A stretch of 64,000 nt of DNA from Chryseobacterium sp. HSC-36S06 (lineage in GTDB: Bacteria; Bacteroidota; Bacteroidia; Flavobacteriales; Weeksellaceae), in NCBI RefSeq assembly GCF_024171485.1, contig NZ_JALJZX010000001.1, positions 682,001 through 746,000 on the forward strand. The letters are read 5' to 3'. Below, piece after piece: positions 18,374 to 28,467 of the stretch. Under the pieces are notes generated by a model. That model was not told the DNA's origin and did not search any database. It worked only from the letters and a program-made list of their open reading frames with translations. A program made the translations under genes and the position numbers. How positions within the stretch are numbered: the first letter of the stretch is position 1; each line of letters starts with the position of its first letter.

Positions 18374-18613
18374 TTATTTGTTCACCACTTCCTCAATATA
18401 AGTAATAGCGTGACCCACAGTTGTAATCTTTTCTGCCTGATCATCAGGGATCTGAATGTTGAATTCTTTTTCAAATTCCATGATTAATTCTACAGTATCC
18501 AAAGAATCTGCTCCTAGATCGTTTGTGAAGCTAGCTTCTGGAGTTACTTCTGTTTCCTCAACGTCGAGTTTATCAGCGATAATAGCTTTTACTCTTGATG
18601 CAATGTCTGACAT
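18374..18613 (-). CDS. acpP: Acyl carrier protein
   Basis: This 79-residue protein carries growing acyl chains on a 4'-phosphopantetheine arm attached to the serine of the [15 protein letters not shown] motif (Ser at about residue 37). Acidic composition, four-helix length and the [16 protein letters not shown] start are standard. It is the first gene of the acpP-fabF-rnc-IPExxxVDY-pyk group. A TATATTTG box lies about 35 bases upstream of the ATG. Confidence 0.97.
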   Translation of the reverse strand: MSDIASRVKAIIADKLDVEETEVTPEASFTNDLGADSLDTVELIMEFEKEFNIQIPDDQAEKITTVGHAITYIEEVVNK

Positions 18614-18646
18614 AGTAATTTAATTTTAATTAGTTGTTAATTGGTG

Positions 18647-18654
18647 CAAATATA
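18647..18654 (-). promoter_or_regulatory. -7 box of the acpP operon
   Basis: TATATTTG on the minus strand matches TAnnTTTG about 34 bases before the acpP ATG. The only TTG upstream is 13 bases away, shorter than the usual spacer. The rest of the spacer up to 18861 shows no gene that I can support. Confidence 0.5.
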
Positions 18655-18861
18655 TAAAATTCTTTATCAATAGCAGTTTTTTTATAAATATTTGCGTTTT
18701 TATTTGGTCTTTGAACCGTTGTTTTTGGTTCGGTCATTTGACGAAATATTCGCATAGGAAGTATATGCTGAATTCCTTACTTTTAAGGCTTTTAGCTGCG
18801 TTTTAAAATACTGTTTGGCTTGCCGCTGTTTTTCTTTAAAACCTTTGATTTTCGGTATTAA

Positions 18862-18890
18862 AAATGGCCCGATAATTTATCGGACCATTT
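18862..18890 (-). terminator. Terminator of the GEVED/Type IX protein gene
   Basis: The 14-bp arms 18862-18875 and 18877-18890 (AAATGG...CCATTT) pair fully on the minus strand, with one G-U pair, and run into TTTTT. It lies 22 bases after the stop codon. Confidence 0.8.
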
Positions 18891-18911
18891 CATAGTTTAA
18901 ATGTTAATGGA

Positions 18912-20600
18912 TTATTTCTTAACAACCTTGAAGGATTCTTTCTTACCACCCTCCAGGACAGTAGTGATGATGTAAATTCCAGGAGCTAATCTGCTCATAT
19001 CTACTTTACCGTTAACCAGTTTTGCACTTACAGGCATTTTTTGTCCTGCAATGTTATGTACTGTAACAGACTCAACTTTTGTGCTTGCGCTGATGTTCAG
19101 ATAATCTACTACTGGATTTGGATAGAAACTGAATTTGGTATTGCTGGCGTCACCTACTGCCAACAGTGAGCTGCACGCTAGGTTGAATACGTAATCTGTA
19201 GTTCCGGCAACCCAAGCGCCCGATGTTCCACTGTTGTTGAAAACGTCCGGAGAGCCCAATCGGTTAACTGTTGTAGATTCCCAAGCCACTGCATCAGATG
19301 TTACTTCCACCCAATAAGTAGTGTTGGCCGTAAAGTCGATTGGTGAATCAAATGCTACCGTGTATTTCTTGAAATCATAACCAAAAGCAGTTCCCGTTAC
19401 CACACTAGATTGAATGATTCCGGTGCGGGTTGCGATTTCTGCCCCCGGTAAACCGGCGTTATTAGAATAGAACTTAAATGAGAATGAAGTAGCGTCACCA
19501 GCTACAATAGGCTCCATTCCGTGTACCGTAAATCCAGTGCTTCCTACAGGTATGTCGATCGCCAATCTCTGAGCGGTATCTCCTCCGAAGAATCCTCCGT
19601 TCTCCCTGTTATTGGATGGAGTTTTGAAATCAGTACATGCTGTTGGCGGCGGCGGCGGAGTTCCACATTTAACTGATCTTGTGTGGCTAGAGCTGGTTCC
19701 ATCACAATTGCTTGAAAGGTGAGAGTAAAAACGTACAACACCGTTTGCTGTTGGGGTATATGTCACCGATCCTGTTCCTGATGCAAGAACTGCAGTGCCT
19801 GCTTCGTTGCCAATAGTAATGAAATACGTATTTACTGAAGTAGAGAAGGTGTAAGTTGTGCCGGCAATTACATTTACCTTAGAGTACTCGTTCAACCATG
19901 CTGCAGTAGTTATGTTACCCACTGCTCCGTTACAGTTAGGGGTAAAGGTCGCTGCAGGGTATTGCCCGTTGGTTGCTGTTAGACATCCTGTTGGTGCAGG
20001 GGCTCCAATTATTAAGGTGTAATCTTCGGTTTCGCCGTAGCCTTGCTCCTCATCACAGGCCAGAGTATTGTCATCTGCGTTTGCGCCATCTGCAGCAACT
20101 CTTACTCTCATTCGGTAGCTTCCGTTCGCTGTTCCTGTAGCAATGGGAATGTTTCCTGTTACTGTCAGCCCAGATGAAACTGTATTTACGTTGCCTACAT
20201 AAGTGAATTCTGAAGCGTCGAAAATGTCGTTTTTATTGTAATCAATCCAAACTGAAACATTTTCGTTAGGCCAACCATCTCCTACGGTAACGGCAATTGG
20301 ATAAGTCTCTCCTGCCAGCAATGTAGTAGTATTAGATACGGAGGTATAATCTCCATACCCTGCAGGGCTGCATGTAGTGGTGTTGTTGATGCCTGCAAAT
20401 GTTACATTTGAGATTAAATCTCCATCAGTGCAGTCAAGCGCTGGCGTACAATAAGCAACGGGAGCAGCTAAAAGATGTGGTTTGGCTTGTTTTGTTACTG
20501 CCTGTTTTTTCGGATGTACCGAAACTTTAGATTGTGCACTCTGTGCGAAGGATGCCAACGGCATAATTGCCATCAACAACAGGGGTAATTTTTTTCTCAT
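18912..20600 (-). CDS. Secreted GEVED-domain protein with Type IX sorting tail
   Basis: This 562-residue exported protein has a signal peptide (about residues 1-19, ending SFAQ). A GEVED domain lies at roughly 110-197 with WIDYNKNDIFD and the name-giving EEQGYGETEDYTL. Beta-rich modules follow, separated by a PPPPP linker near residue 318. The C-terminal sorting tail has FSFYPNPVVDYLNIS and ends in a lysine-rich strand (SFKVVKK). The tail directs outer-membrane passage by the Type IX system and surface attachment or release. It is probably a cell-surface or adhesion protein, since no catalytic motif is visible. It stands alone with its own terminator. Confidence 0.9.
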   Translation of the reverse strand: MRKKLPLLLMAIMPLASFAQSAQSKVSVHPKKQAVTKQAKPHLLAAPVAYCTPALDCTDGDLISNVTFAGINNTTTCSPAGYGDYTSVSNTTTLLAGETYPIAVTVGDGWPNENVSVWIDYNKNDIFDASEFTYVGNVNTVSSGLTVTGNIPIATGTANGSYRMRVRVAADGANADDNTLACDEEQGYGETEDYTLIIGAPAPTGCLTATNGQYPAATFTPNCNGAVGNITTAAWLNEYSKVNVIAGTTYTFSTSVNTYFITIGNEAGTAVLASGTGSVTYTPTANGVVRFYSHLSSNCDGTSSSHTRSVKCGTPPPPPTACTDFKTPSNNRENGGFFGGDTAQRLAIDIPVGSTGFTVHGMEPIVAGDATSFSFKFYSNNAGLPGAEIATRTGIIQSSVVTGTAFGYDFKKYTVAFDSPIDFTANTTYWVEVTSDAVAWESTTVNRLGSPDVFNNSGTSGAWVAGTTDYVFNLACSSLLAVGDASNTKFSFYPNPVVDYLNISASTKVESVTVHNIAGQKMPVSAKLVNGKVDMSRLAPGIYIITTVLEGGKKESFKVVKK

Positions 20601-20761
20601 AGGTCTTAAATTTAATTAATGTTTTTAAATTCCGACCAAATTATAAAAAAATATCAAATAAACAAAGTCAAATTTAGTTATTTAGCAATAAAATAAATGT
20701 TTTTATGAGATATGTGATGTTTTGTATTGGTTTTCGAATGTACAAAGATTAGGTGTAACGC

Positions 20762-20783
20762 CCTGATAGTCTTACTTATCAGG
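20762..20783. other. Hairpin after hutG
   Basis: The 7-bp arms CCTGATA / TATCAGG (20762-20768 and 20777-20783) lie past the hutG stop codon on the minus strand. No T-run follows on either side, so its role as a terminator is doubtful. Confidence 0.35.
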
Positions 20784-20819
20784 AATTGTCATTTTTGAGG
20801 TAGAAGAAAAAAAATATGC

Positions 20820-21737
20820 TTATTTCAGCAGAAACCATTCATTCACTAAACTTGCAGCTAGTCTTGCGGTACGTTCGTTTAGATCAAAGACGGGATTTAC
20901 TTCTGCAATATCGAAGGCTAAAAGTTTCTCACTCTTAAGAATGTGTTTGAAATAATGCATGAAGGCAGAATCAGCGAAAATGCCGTTATATGCTGCGGCT
21001 GAAACACCCGGCGCAATGGAAGCATTAAATACATCCATACAAATCGTAAGGTATAAGACATCGCAGGAAGCCGTGACTTCATCAATTTTCTGATAAACTG
21101 CAGGAAGGTTTTCGAAAAAAAGTTCTTCCGCCAGAATGTATTTCATGCCGTACTGGTGTGCGGTGTCGAATAATTTAAGGGTGTTCGAATTTCTCTGGAT
21201 TCCGATATGCAGCGAATTTATCGGGCCTTCCTGTACGATTTGCCAAAAACCAGTGCCGGAGCTGGGACCGACGGATTCTTGGGGCTCGCGGTTATCAAAA
21301 TGCGCATCGATATTGATGATTCCTATTTTTTTTCCGGGAAATGCATTTTTGATTCCTGAATAGTGGGCATAGGTAATTTCGTGGCCGCCGCCCAGAACAA
21401 TGGATTTTCCGCCTCTTTTTAAAACTTCAGTAACTTTTTCTGCGAGCTCGTTTTGGGATTTATCTAAATTTCCGTCGTCGCAGTTGATGTTTCCGAAATC
21501 TTTCAGTGAAAACTGAGGATTTACAACAGGGAAATTCGACATATTTTTCCGGATGATATCCGGCGCGTCTTTGGCGCCGACTCTTCCTTTGTTTCTTTTC
21601 ACGCCTTCATCTACAGCAAAACCGTGTAAAACGAAATCGTTCGGTGAGACATTGCTGTAATTGTTTTCGAGAGAAACTCTCTGGAAAATGCGGTGATAAA
21701 GTGGGTCTTCGCCGTCAAAGCGTCCTTGCCAAATCAT
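20820..21737 (-). CDS. hutG: Formimidoylglutamase-like ureohydrolase
   Basis: This 305-residue protein has the arginase/agmatinase fold with its manganese ligands in the GGGHE motif, IDAHFDNREP and the CMDVFNAS motif near residue 235. The pattern fits formimidoylglutamase, which releases formamide from N-formimidoyl-glutamate in histidine breakdown, rather than agmatinase (a separate speB lies at 51.8 kb). No other hut gene is in the window. The start is three bases after the paaA stop codon, so it is the last gene of the paa operon. The exact substrate is inferred. Confidence 0.78.
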   Translation of the reverse strand: MIWQGRFDGEDPLYHRIFQRVSLENNYSNVSPNDFVLHGFAVDEGVKRNKGRVGAKDAPDIIRKNMSNFPVVNPQFSLKDFGNINCDDGNLDKSQNELAEKVTEVLKRGGKSIVLGGGHEITYAHYSGIKNAFPGKKIGIINIDAHFDNREPQESVGPSSGTGFWQIVQEGPINSLHIGIQRNSNTLKLFDTAHQYGMKYILAEELFFENLPAVYQKIDEVTASCDVLYLTICMDVFNASIAPGVSAAAYNGIFADSAFMHYFKHILKSEKLLAFDIAEVNPVFDLNERTARLAASLVNEWFLLK

Positions 21738-21740
21738 TTG

Positions 21741-22685
21741 TTATGAGTTGCTGTTGATAGAATTTGCTTTCTCCGCATACGCAATCGCAGCTTCCTTCAC
21801 CCAGGAGTGTTCGCGCTGGGCTTTTCGTTTCGTTTCGAGACGTTTTTTATTGCACGGTCCGTTTCCTTTTAAAACTTCCATGAATTCATCCCATGGCAGA
21901 TCGCCGAAATCATAATGTTGGGTTTCCTCATTCCATTTTAAATTCTCGTCAGGTATTTTCAAACCTAAAAACTCTGCCTGCCCGACTGTCACGTCTACAA
22001 ATCTCTGTCTTAAAGAATCGTTGCTTTCTCTTTTTACCCGGTAATTCATAGATTTCTGAGAGTTCGGAGAAGCGTCGTCATTGGGTCCGAACATCATTAA
22101 AGCCGGCCACCAGAAGCGGTTCAGTGCTTCCTGAGCTAAATCTTTCTGCTCTTTAGTCCCGCGGCAAAGAGTCATCAATATCTCGTAACCCTGTCTTTGG
22201 TGGAAAGATTCTTCCTTGCAAATTCTGACCATTGCTCTGGAGTAAGGTCCGTACGAATTTCCCATCAGCATGACCTGATTCATAATTGCAGCACCGTCAA
22301 CCAGCCAGCCAATTGCGCCAATGTCTGCCCACGAAAGTGCCGGATAATTGAAAATGCTGGAGTATTTTGCTTTACCGGAAAGCATATCATTATAAGTGGA
22401 ATCGCGATCGGCGGCGATTTCACCGTTGTTTAAAGTTTCCGTTGCGGCATATAAATATAAACCGTGACCGGCTTCGTCCTGAATTTTTGCCATGAGCGCC
22501 ATTTTTCTACGAAGCGACGGCGCTCTGGTAATCCAGTTGGCTTCCGGGAGCATCCCTACAATTTCGGAATGGGCGTGCTGAGAAATCTGTCTTACCAACA
22601 GTTTTCTGTAATCCTCGGGCATTACATCTTTGGGTTCCACTTTATTCTCGGCCTGAACGTATGCTAAAAATTTTTCCTGATCCAT
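21741..22685 (-). CDS. paaA: 1,2-phenylacetyl-CoA epoxidase subunit PaaA
   Basis: PaaA is the catalytic di-iron subunit of the oxygenase that epoxidises phenylacetyl-CoA. The 314-residue protein has the ferritin-like iron ligands in [15 protein letters not shown] and in [14 protein letters not shown] (ExxH motifs), and the [20 protein letters not shown] opening. The enzyme normally needs PaaB and PaaC for structure, and PaaD for maturation. None follows here: the next gene is hutG, three bases on. The reductase PaaE is two genes upstream. Confidence 0.93.
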   Translation of the reverse strand: MDQEKFLAYVQAENKVEPKDVMPEDYRKLLVRQISQHAHSEIVGMLPEANWITRAPSLRRKMALMAKIQDEAGHGLYLYAATETLNNGEIAADRDSTYNDMLSGKAKYSSIFNYPALSWADIGAIGWLVDGAAIMNQVMLMGNSYGPYSRAMVRICKEESFHQRQGYEILMTLCRGTKEQKDLAQEALNRFWWPALMMFGPNDDASPNSQKSMNYRVKRESNDSLRQRFVDVTVGQAEFLGLKIPDENLKWNEETQHYDFGDLPWDEFMEVLKGNGPCNKKRLETKRKAQREHSWVKEAAIAYAEKANSINSNS

Positions 22686-22719
22686 TTCTTTGTATGTTAT
22701 TGTTAAAATACCATTAATC

Positions 22720-22977
22720 CTATAATTTTCCTTCGCTTAGATCATCTTTCAGATAAATTCCAACGCTGGAGTCAATAAATTCTCCCGCAACGAATCTGAT
22801 GGTTTTGTCATTCCCTTCGATCTGATATTCTTTGAAATAATATACATTTCCGTTATCCGGGCCTTTTACTTCAACTTTTTTGTCAACGCAATGCCAATAG
22901 TGATTCCAAATGTTAAGTCCTTCGATTTTGAACTCTTCATTTTCATTGACTGCTTTTGCGAATTTCCAGTTAGTCAT
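22720..22977 (-). CDS. Small protein of unknown function in the paa operon
   Basis: This 85-residue protein lies between paaE and paaA on the same strand, with gaps of 48 and 34 bases. There is no signal peptide, cysteine pair or membrane segment. It begins [16 protein letters not shown], contains [14 protein letters not shown] and ends in an acidic stretch. It looks like a compact mixed alpha/beta protein. It does not resemble PaaB (about 95 residues, different motifs). The position suggests a role with the oxygenase, but I do not recognise the family. Confidence 0.7.
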   Translation of the reverse strand: MTNWKFAKAVNENEEFKIEGLNIWNHYWHCVDKKVEVKGPDNGNVYYFKEYQIEGNDKTIRFVAGEFIDSSVGIYLKDDLSEGKL

Positions 22978-23025
22978 GGTTTAAATTTTTAATAAAGTGA
23001 ATTTACTACGGCAATTCACTTCTAA

Positions 23026-24114
23026 TTATACATCATAATTCAGCATCACTACATTGGTAGTAGGGTGACACTGGCAGGTCAGTACAAATCCGCGCTCCAC
23101 CTCTTCTTCGGTAAGCGCGAAATTCTTTTCCATAAATACTTCTCCTTCCATCACCTGGGCTTTGCAGGTGCAGCAAACGCCGCCTTTGCATGCGAATGGA
23201 ACCGGAAGTTTATCATGCAGTGCCTGATCCAGAATGCTTCTTTTCTTTGAATTCAGGTGGAATGAATATTCATCATCATCAATAATTAAAGTCACCATGC
23301 TTTCCAAATTCGGAATCGCTTTGAACTCGTCGCTCATTTCTGCGTTTTCGCCATCATCGGGTGCTGCGTAATATTCATACATGATCTGAAGCGACGGTAC
23401 TTTCACTTCGTTTTTCAGAAATCCGGAAATGTCTTTGATCATCTCCGCAGGACCACATATAAAATAGGTGGATTCCTGGGCGGGGATTTCTGGAAATTTT
23501 TCGAATAGCTGCGAAAGTTTTTCTGCCGAAATCCTTCCTTCAAATAGCTCATCTTCAAAATGTTTTTCGCGGGAAAGAAGGTAAATCACTTTTAACCGTC
23601 CTTCGAATTTTTCCGCTAAAGCATCAATTTCATCTCTGAAAATAATGTCATTAAAGCTTCTGTTGCTGAAGAATAAATAGGCATTGCTTTTCGGCTCCTG
23701 ATAAAGTGCTTCTTTCAGGTTAGAAAGCACAGGTGAAATTCCGCTTCCTGCTGCAAGTCCCACGTATGTCTTCTCGTTTGAGGGGTGATAGTGTGTATAG
23801 AAATGCCCCATCGGCGCCATTACTTCAATATGGTCACCTTCTCTGAGTTCGTTATTGAGATAGGTTGAGACTTTCCCGTTCTCCAAATGTTTAACCAGAA
23901 TTTCAAGTTCAGAATTTCCTTCGCTCGGTGCGTTGACGATCGAGTACGACCTCCGAAGATCTTCGTCCCCGAAAACGAAACGGACATTAAGATATTGACC
24001 TTGCTTAAAGGCAAATTCGTACCTTAGATTTTGAGGGATTTCAAAAGCGATATTTACGGAATCATTCGTTTCCTTCTTTACCCGGGCTGCTTTTAACAGA
24101 TGAAAATGATGCAT
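23026..24114 (-). CDS. paaE: Phenylacetyl-CoA epoxidase reductase PaaE
   Basis: PaaE passes electrons from NADPH to the PaaA di-iron site. The 362-residue protein has an N-terminal ferredoxin-NADP-reductase-like FAD domain (RRSYSIVNAP near residue 54) and an NAD(P)-binding domain (GLAAGSGISPVLS, FICGPAEMI). The C-terminal plant-type 2Fe-2S domain has CKGGVCCTCKAQV and the fourth cysteine in VLTCQCHP. It is first in the paaE-small protein-paaA-hutG operon and has a good upstream promoter. FAD/2Fe-2S reductases of this type also serve other oxygenases, but the neighbour paaA supports PaaE. Confidence 0.92.
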   Translation of the reverse strand: MHHFHLLKAARVKKETNDSVNIAFEIPQNLRYEFAFKQGQYLNVRFVFGDEDLRRSYSIVNAPSEGNSELEILVKHLENGKVSTYLNNELREGDHIEVMAPMGHFYTHYHPSNEKTYVGLAAGSGISPVLSNLKEALYQEPKSNAYLFFSNRSFNDIIFRDEIDALAEKFEGRLKVIYLLSREKHFEDELFEGRISAEKLSQLFEKFPEIPAQESTYFICGPAEMIKDISGFLKNEVKVPSLQIMYEYYAAPDDGENAEMSDEFKAIPNLESMVTLIIDDDEYSFHLNSKKRSILDQALHDKLPVPFACKGGVCCTCKAQVMEGEVFMEKNFALTEEEVERGFVLTCQCHPTTNVVMLNYDV

Positions 24115-24149
24115 GTTTTTTTAAAATAACTCTATAAAGGTGAGTTCAA

Positions 24150-24178
24150 CAAATATACTTTTTTTTTGAATGGTACAA
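24150..24178 (-). promoter_or_regulatory. Promoter of the paaE-paaA-hutG operon
   Basis: On the minus strand TTG (24178-24176), an 18-base spacer and TATATTTG (24157-24150) match TTG-N17-23-TAnnTTTG well. The ATG is 36 bases downstream. No PaaR-type operator is recognised. Confidence 0.7.
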
Positions 24179-24244
24179 AAAACAGATAACAGATGTTGGA
24201 GTGGTCTAAACTATAGAGCGGACATACACATATATTGCAGTAAT

Positions 24245-24304
24245 CGGAAATTATGTCTTAATCAGCACGCTTTCAATTTGTTAAAACCGGAAATTATGTC
24301 TTAA
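24245..24304. repeat. Pair of 17-bp direct repeats between paaE and clpB
   Basis: CGGAAATTATGTCTTAA occurs exactly at 24245-24261 and again at 24288-24304, 43 bases apart, in the divergent intergenic region. The rest of this 330-base gap holds the paaE promoter and AT-rich leader of clpB. No clear clpB promoter box is seen. Confidence 0.8.
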
Positions 24305-24446
24305 AAAAGCGCTGAATATTTAACAGAACAATTTTTGTTTATAAGCATTTGATCAAAAAAAGCTTTAAAAACGACAATAATAATTCGTAAATTTATAAGG
24401 GTTTTTATTGTTCCTGAATTTTTGAAAAAATTAAAATCATAATACG

Positions 24447-27038
24447 ATGAACTTAAACCAATACACTGTAAAATCGCAGGAAGCCATACAGAAAGCACAG
24501 CAAATTGCCATGGAATTTGGCAACCAAAGTATTGAGCCTCAACATATTTTGGAAGGAATTTTCCAGGTTGATGAAAATATTTCGGAATTTTTAATGAAAA
24601 AATCGGAGGCTGAGCTGGGTTTGGTGCGCGACCGCAACCGTGAAAATCTCGAAAAACTCCCGAAAGTTGAAGGTGGAAATATTTATCTCTCACAATCGGC
24701 TAACCGTGTTTTGCTCGATGCGCCCAATGTCGCGAAAAAAATGGGCGACGAGTTTGTCACCATCGAGCATCTTTGGCTCTCGCTTCTTGATGTAAATTCT
24801 GATGTTTCGAAAATGCTGAAAGATATGGGCGTTACAAAAAAAGGTCTGGAAACCGCCATTAATGAATTACGGAAAGGATCAAAGGCAACTTCGGCAAGTT
24901 CCGAAGAAACCTACCAGAGTTTAAATAAATACGCCAAAAACTTCAATGAACTTGCCGCGGAAGGCAAACTTGATCCCGTAATTGGGCGCGATGAAGAAAT
25001 CCGCAGGGTTCTGCAGATTCTTTCCAGAAGAACGAAAAACAATCCGATCCTCATCGGTGAACCGGGTGTAGGTAAAACCGCCATTGCAGAAGGAATCGCA
25101 CACCGGATTATTTCTGGCGATATTCCTGAAAATTTAATGGATAAAACCCTTTATTCTCTGGATATGGGCGCCTTGATTGCCGGGGCAAAATACAAAGGAG
25201 AGTTCGAAGAGCGCTTAAAATCGGTTATTAATGAAGTGACAAAATCGGACGGACAGATTATTCTCTTTATCGATGAAATTCACACGCTGGTAGGAGCCGG
25301 CGGTGGTGAAGGTGCTATGGACGCTGCAAATATTCTGAAACCGGCTTTGGCCAGAGGTGAGCTTCGTGCAATTGGCGCAACAACTTTAAATGAATATCAA
25401 AAATATTTTGAAAAAGATAAAGCGCTCGAAAGACGTTTCCAGAAAGTAATGGTAGAAGAGCCTGATACCGAATCTGCCATTTCGATTCTGCGTGGTATTA
25501 AAGATAAATATGAAGCCCACCATAAAGTTAGAATTAAAGATGAAGCGATTATCGCTGCGGTAGAAATGTCTCAGCGTTATATTTCCGACCGGTTTTTACC
25601 GGATAAAGCCATCGATTTGATCGATGAGGCGTCAGCAAAACTCAGAATGGAAATTAATTCCAAACCTGAAGAGTTGGATGTTTTAGACCGAAAACTCATG
25701 CAGATGGAAATTGAACTTGCAGCGATTTCTCGGGAAGGAAATGAATTGAAGATTAATCATCTAAAAGAAGATATTTCTAAGGTTTCTGAACAGCGAAACG
25801 AAATCAATGCAAAATGGCTTAAAGAAAAACAGAAATCTGAGGATTTAACCTCAATTAAAAAAGAAATTGAAGCGTTGAAACTTGAAGCTGAGCGGGCCTC
25901 CAGAGTAGGTGATTATGCGAAAGTTGCCGAAATTCAGTACGGAAAAATTAAAGAAAAAGAAGCAGACCTGCACAAGCTTGAACTTGAGATGCAGAACAAT
26001 CTTAACGAATTAATTAAAGAAGAAGTTACCGCAGAAAATATCTCGGAAGTAATTTCGAAATGGACAGGAATTCCCGTGACTAAATTATTGCAGTCTGAGC
26101 GTCAAAAGCTGCTGCACCTGGAAGACGAACTTCATAAGAGAGTAGTAGGTCAGGACGAAGCTATTGTTTCGATTGCAGATGCGATCCGCAGAAACAGGGC
26201 AGGACTCAACGACGAAAAGAAACCAATCGGATCGTTCCTGTTTTTGGGGACTACCGGTGTCGGGAAAACTGAACTCGCTAAGGCGCTTGCCGAATATCTT
26301 TTCGATGATGAAAACAATATGACCAGAATCGATATGAGTGAATATCAGGAAAGGCATTCGGTGTCCAGATTAGTCGGTGCGCCCCCAGGATACGTGGGGT
26401 ATGATGAAGGTGGGCAATTAACGGAAGCTGTTCGGCGAAGACCATATTCGGTTGTTCTTCTGGATGAAATCGAAAAAGCGCATCCCGATGTTTTCAACAC
26501 GTTGCTTCAGGTTTTGGATGACGGAAGACTTACAGATAATAAAGGGAGGCTGGTGAATTTCAAAAACTCAATTATCATTATGACTTCCAACCTTGGTTCG
26601 CATTTGATTCAGGAAAATTTTGAAAATATCACCGATGATAATATTTCCGAAATCGTGGATAAAACCAAAGATGAAGTTTTCGGTTTGCTGAAACAGACTT
26701 TGAGACCTGAGTTTCTGAACAGAATTGATGAAATTGTTCTTTTCCAGCCTCTCAACAGAAAAGAAATCGGCAAAATTGTACATTACCAGTTGCGTGGGTT
26801 CAATAAAATGCTGGAAAAACGAGGAATTTTTATGACAGCCACTGATGATGCCATAAATTACTTGATGAACAAGGGCTATGATCCGAGTTTCGGTGCACGA
26901 CCGCTGAAAAGGGTTCTGCAGCAGGAAGTTTTGAATAAATTATCAAAAGAAATTCTGGCCGGGACTGTAAATGACGGTGACAGAATTACACTTGATTATT
27001 TTGATGAAACAGGTTTGGTTTTCCGTCCGACGGTGTAA
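24447..27038 (+). CDS. clpB: ATP-dependent disaggregase ClpB
   Basis: ClpB is a hexameric AAA+ chaperone that works with DnaK to dissolve aggregates after heat stress. The 863-residue protein has the N-terminal repeat domain (1-145). The first AAA domain carries Walker A GEPGVGKT near 207 and [12 protein letters not shown]. The long coiled-coil middle domain spans about 410-530. The second AAA domain has Walker A GTTGVGKT near 606, followed by a C-terminal small domain. It lacks the ClpP-binding tripeptide typical of ClpA/ClpX. It stands alone with its own terminator. Confidence 0.97.
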   Translation: MNLNQYTVKSQEAIQKAQQIAMEFGNQSIEPQHILEGIFQVDENISEFLMKKSEAELGLVRDRNRENLEKLPKVEGGNIYLSQSANRVLLDAPNVAKKMGDEFVTIEHLWLSLLDVNSDVSKMLKDMGVTKKGLETAINELRKGSKATSASSEETYQSLNKYAKNFNELAAEGKLDPVIGRDEEIRRVLQILSRRTKNNPILIGEPGVGKTAIAEGIAHRIISGDIPENLMDKTLYSLDMGALIAGAKYKGEFEERLKSVINEVTKSDGQIILFIDEIHTLVGAGGGEGAMDAANILKPALARGELRAIGATTLNEYQKYFEKDKALERRFQKVMVEEPDTESAISILRGIKDKYEAHHKVRIKDEAIIAAVEMSQRYISDRFLPDKAIDLIDEASAKLRMEINSKPEELDVLDRKLMQMEIELAAISREGNELKINHLKEDISKVSEQRNEINAKWLKEKQKSEDLTSIKKEIEALKLEAERASRVGDYAKVAEIQYGKIKEKEADLHKLELEMQNNLNELIKEEVTAENISEVISKWTGIPVTKLLQSERQKLLHLEDELHKRVVGQDEAIVSIADAIRRNRAGLNDEKKPIGSFLFLGTTGVGKTELAKALAEYLFDDENNMTRIDMSEYQERHSVSRLVGAPPGYVGYDEGGQLTEAVRRRPYSVVLLDEIEKAHPDVFNTLLQVLDDGRLTDNKGRLVNFKNSIIIMTSNLGSHLIQENFENITDDNISEIVDKTKDEVFGLLKQTLRPEFLNRIDEIVLFQPLNRKEIGKIVHYQLRGFNKMLEKRGIFMTATDDAINYLMNKGYDPSFGARPLKRVLQQEVLNKLSKEILAGTVNDGDRITLDYFDETGLVFRPTV

Positions 27039-27056
27039 GTTCTGCTTAATATAATT

Positions 27057-27090
27057 AAAAAAGCGGTCATTTATTTGATCGCTTTTTTTT
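27057..27090 (+). terminator. Terminator of clpB
   Basis: The stem AAGCGGTCA / TGATCGCTT (27061-27069 and 27076-27084, one G-U pair) is followed by eight T. The rest of the 309-base gap to the next gene is AT-rich, and I see no clear promoter box in it. Confidence 0.85.
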
Positions 27091-27347
27091 ATGGAATTCT
27101 CACCTATTCCATAATATCCTTGTTAAAACAATAGTTTAATAAGTATTGAATTGCTTTTTAATTATTTAAACTGAATGTTACTTTTTTACTTTAATTTATC
27201 AATAATCGTTTTAAGATGAAAAATAATCAACTGAAAATCATTCATTTAATTAAAATCTTATTAAATATTTGATTTCTTTGCAGTAAATCTATTGCACAGT
27301 AATTTTCAACTCTATAAATTCGTTTTACAAAAATTAAAATTCAGACA

Positions 27348-28337
27348 ATGAAAAAACTGTTATTCGGCGCATTTGCTTTGTCAATGCTTGCTGCGTGTAA
27401 TGTGGGTGAAGATCATCTGCTCAATCAGGAACAAACTGATGATTTAACATCCGGGAGTTCTGTAACCCAAAGAGTATGTCCTTCTGAGGACATCCGAAAG
27501 GAGGCTTTGGCCAATAATCCTGAACTGATGGCAAGATTTGTTGACAACGAAAGTAAAACTGAAAAATTTATTGAAGATCTTAAGATGGGAAGAGTATTGG
27601 CTGATGGTACAGTCGAAATTCCTGTCGTTGTAAATGTACTTTACCGAACTGCTGCCGAAAACATTTCAGATGCGCAAATTGCTTCACAAATCGCAACGTT
27701 GAATAATGATTTTGGAGGAACAAATTCCGACGTGAATAAAATTCCTTCCGAATTCGCTTCCGTTGCGGCTGGTGATACCAAAATTAAATTCCGTTTAGAC
27801 CGCGTTATCCGTAAATCGACCACGGTAAGATCATGGAGAACAAATGATGCCATGAAGAAGACTTCATCAAAAGGTCAGGATGCCTTTAAGCCAGCTAACT
27901 ATTTCAATATATGGGTTGTTGGTGATATGGGTGGAGTTCTTGGTTACGCAACTTTCCCTGAATCTGCAGGGCTTTGGAATGACGGTGTGGTAATTGCCGG
28001 AAAATATTTCGGTACTACCGCAAACGCGCCATACAACTTGGGACGAACTGCAACTCATGAAGTGGGGCATTACCTGAATCTTCGTCATATTTGGGGCGAC
28101 GGAAACTGTGCTACAGATTATGTAGATGATACGCCAACGCAACAGGACAAGAATTTCGGGAAACCAACTTATCCGCAGTACGATCTTTGCGGCGGAGTTA
28201 ACCGTTCAATACAGTTTATGAATTATATGGATTATGTTGATGATGCTGCGATGTATATGTTCTCTGCAGGACAAAAATCTAGAATGCAGGCGATTACAAA
28301 TGCATCAGGTGCAAGATCAGGACTTAGAATTTACTAG
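27348..28337 (+). CDS. Lipoprotein zinc metalloprotease, M43 (pappalysin/cytophagalysin) family
   Basis: This 329-residue exported protease has a lipoprotein signal peptide with lipobox LAAC (Cys 16). The metzincin zinc motif HEVGHYLNLRH has ligands at His 237, His 241 and His 247. The Met-turn MNYMDY lies about 50 residues later, and cysteines placed around the active site are likely to form disulfides. M43 members are secreted endopeptidases. The lipid anchor predicts the outer membrane or cell surface here. It has its own terminator. The substrate is unknown. Confidence 0.92.
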   Translation: MKKLLFGAFALSMLAACNVGEDHLLNQEQTDDLTSGSSVTQRVCPSEDIRKEALANNPELMARFVDNESKTEKFIEDLKMGRVLADGTVEIPVVVNVLYRTAAENISDAQIASQIATLNNDFGGTNSDVNKIPSEFASVAAGDTKIKFRLDRVIRKSTTVRSWRTNDAMKKTSSKGQDAFKPANYFNIWVVGDMGGVLGYATFPESAGLWNDGVVIAGKYFGTTANAPYNLGRTATHEVGHYLNLRHIWGDGNCATDYVDDTPTQQDKNFGKPTYPQYDLCGGVNRSIQFMNYMDYVDDAAMYMFSAGQKSRMQAITNASGARSGLRIY

Positions 28338-28358
28338 AAAAAACTTGTTTCAATTGAT

Positions 28359-28388
28359 AATCTACCGGTTTTCCGGTAGATTTTTTTA
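28359..28388 (+). terminator. Terminator of the M43 protease gene
   Basis: The stem TCTACCGG / CCGGTAGA (28361-28368 and 28373-28380) has loop TTTT and is followed by a T-run. Confidence 0.88.
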
Positions 28389-28467
28389 TTTGTAAAGCGT
28401 TCGTTCTCCACCGATTTAAAAAATTAACTTTTTCTTAGCATTAGTTTGCGCGGTTTTTGATATTGAT

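Noticed and set aside
18700..18876. A 58-codon open stretch on the minus strand upstream of acpP, rich in Lys and Gln
   Set aside because: It has no ATG, GTG or TTG start anywhere in the open part, and it begins inside the terminator of the neighbouring gene. I see no support for translation.
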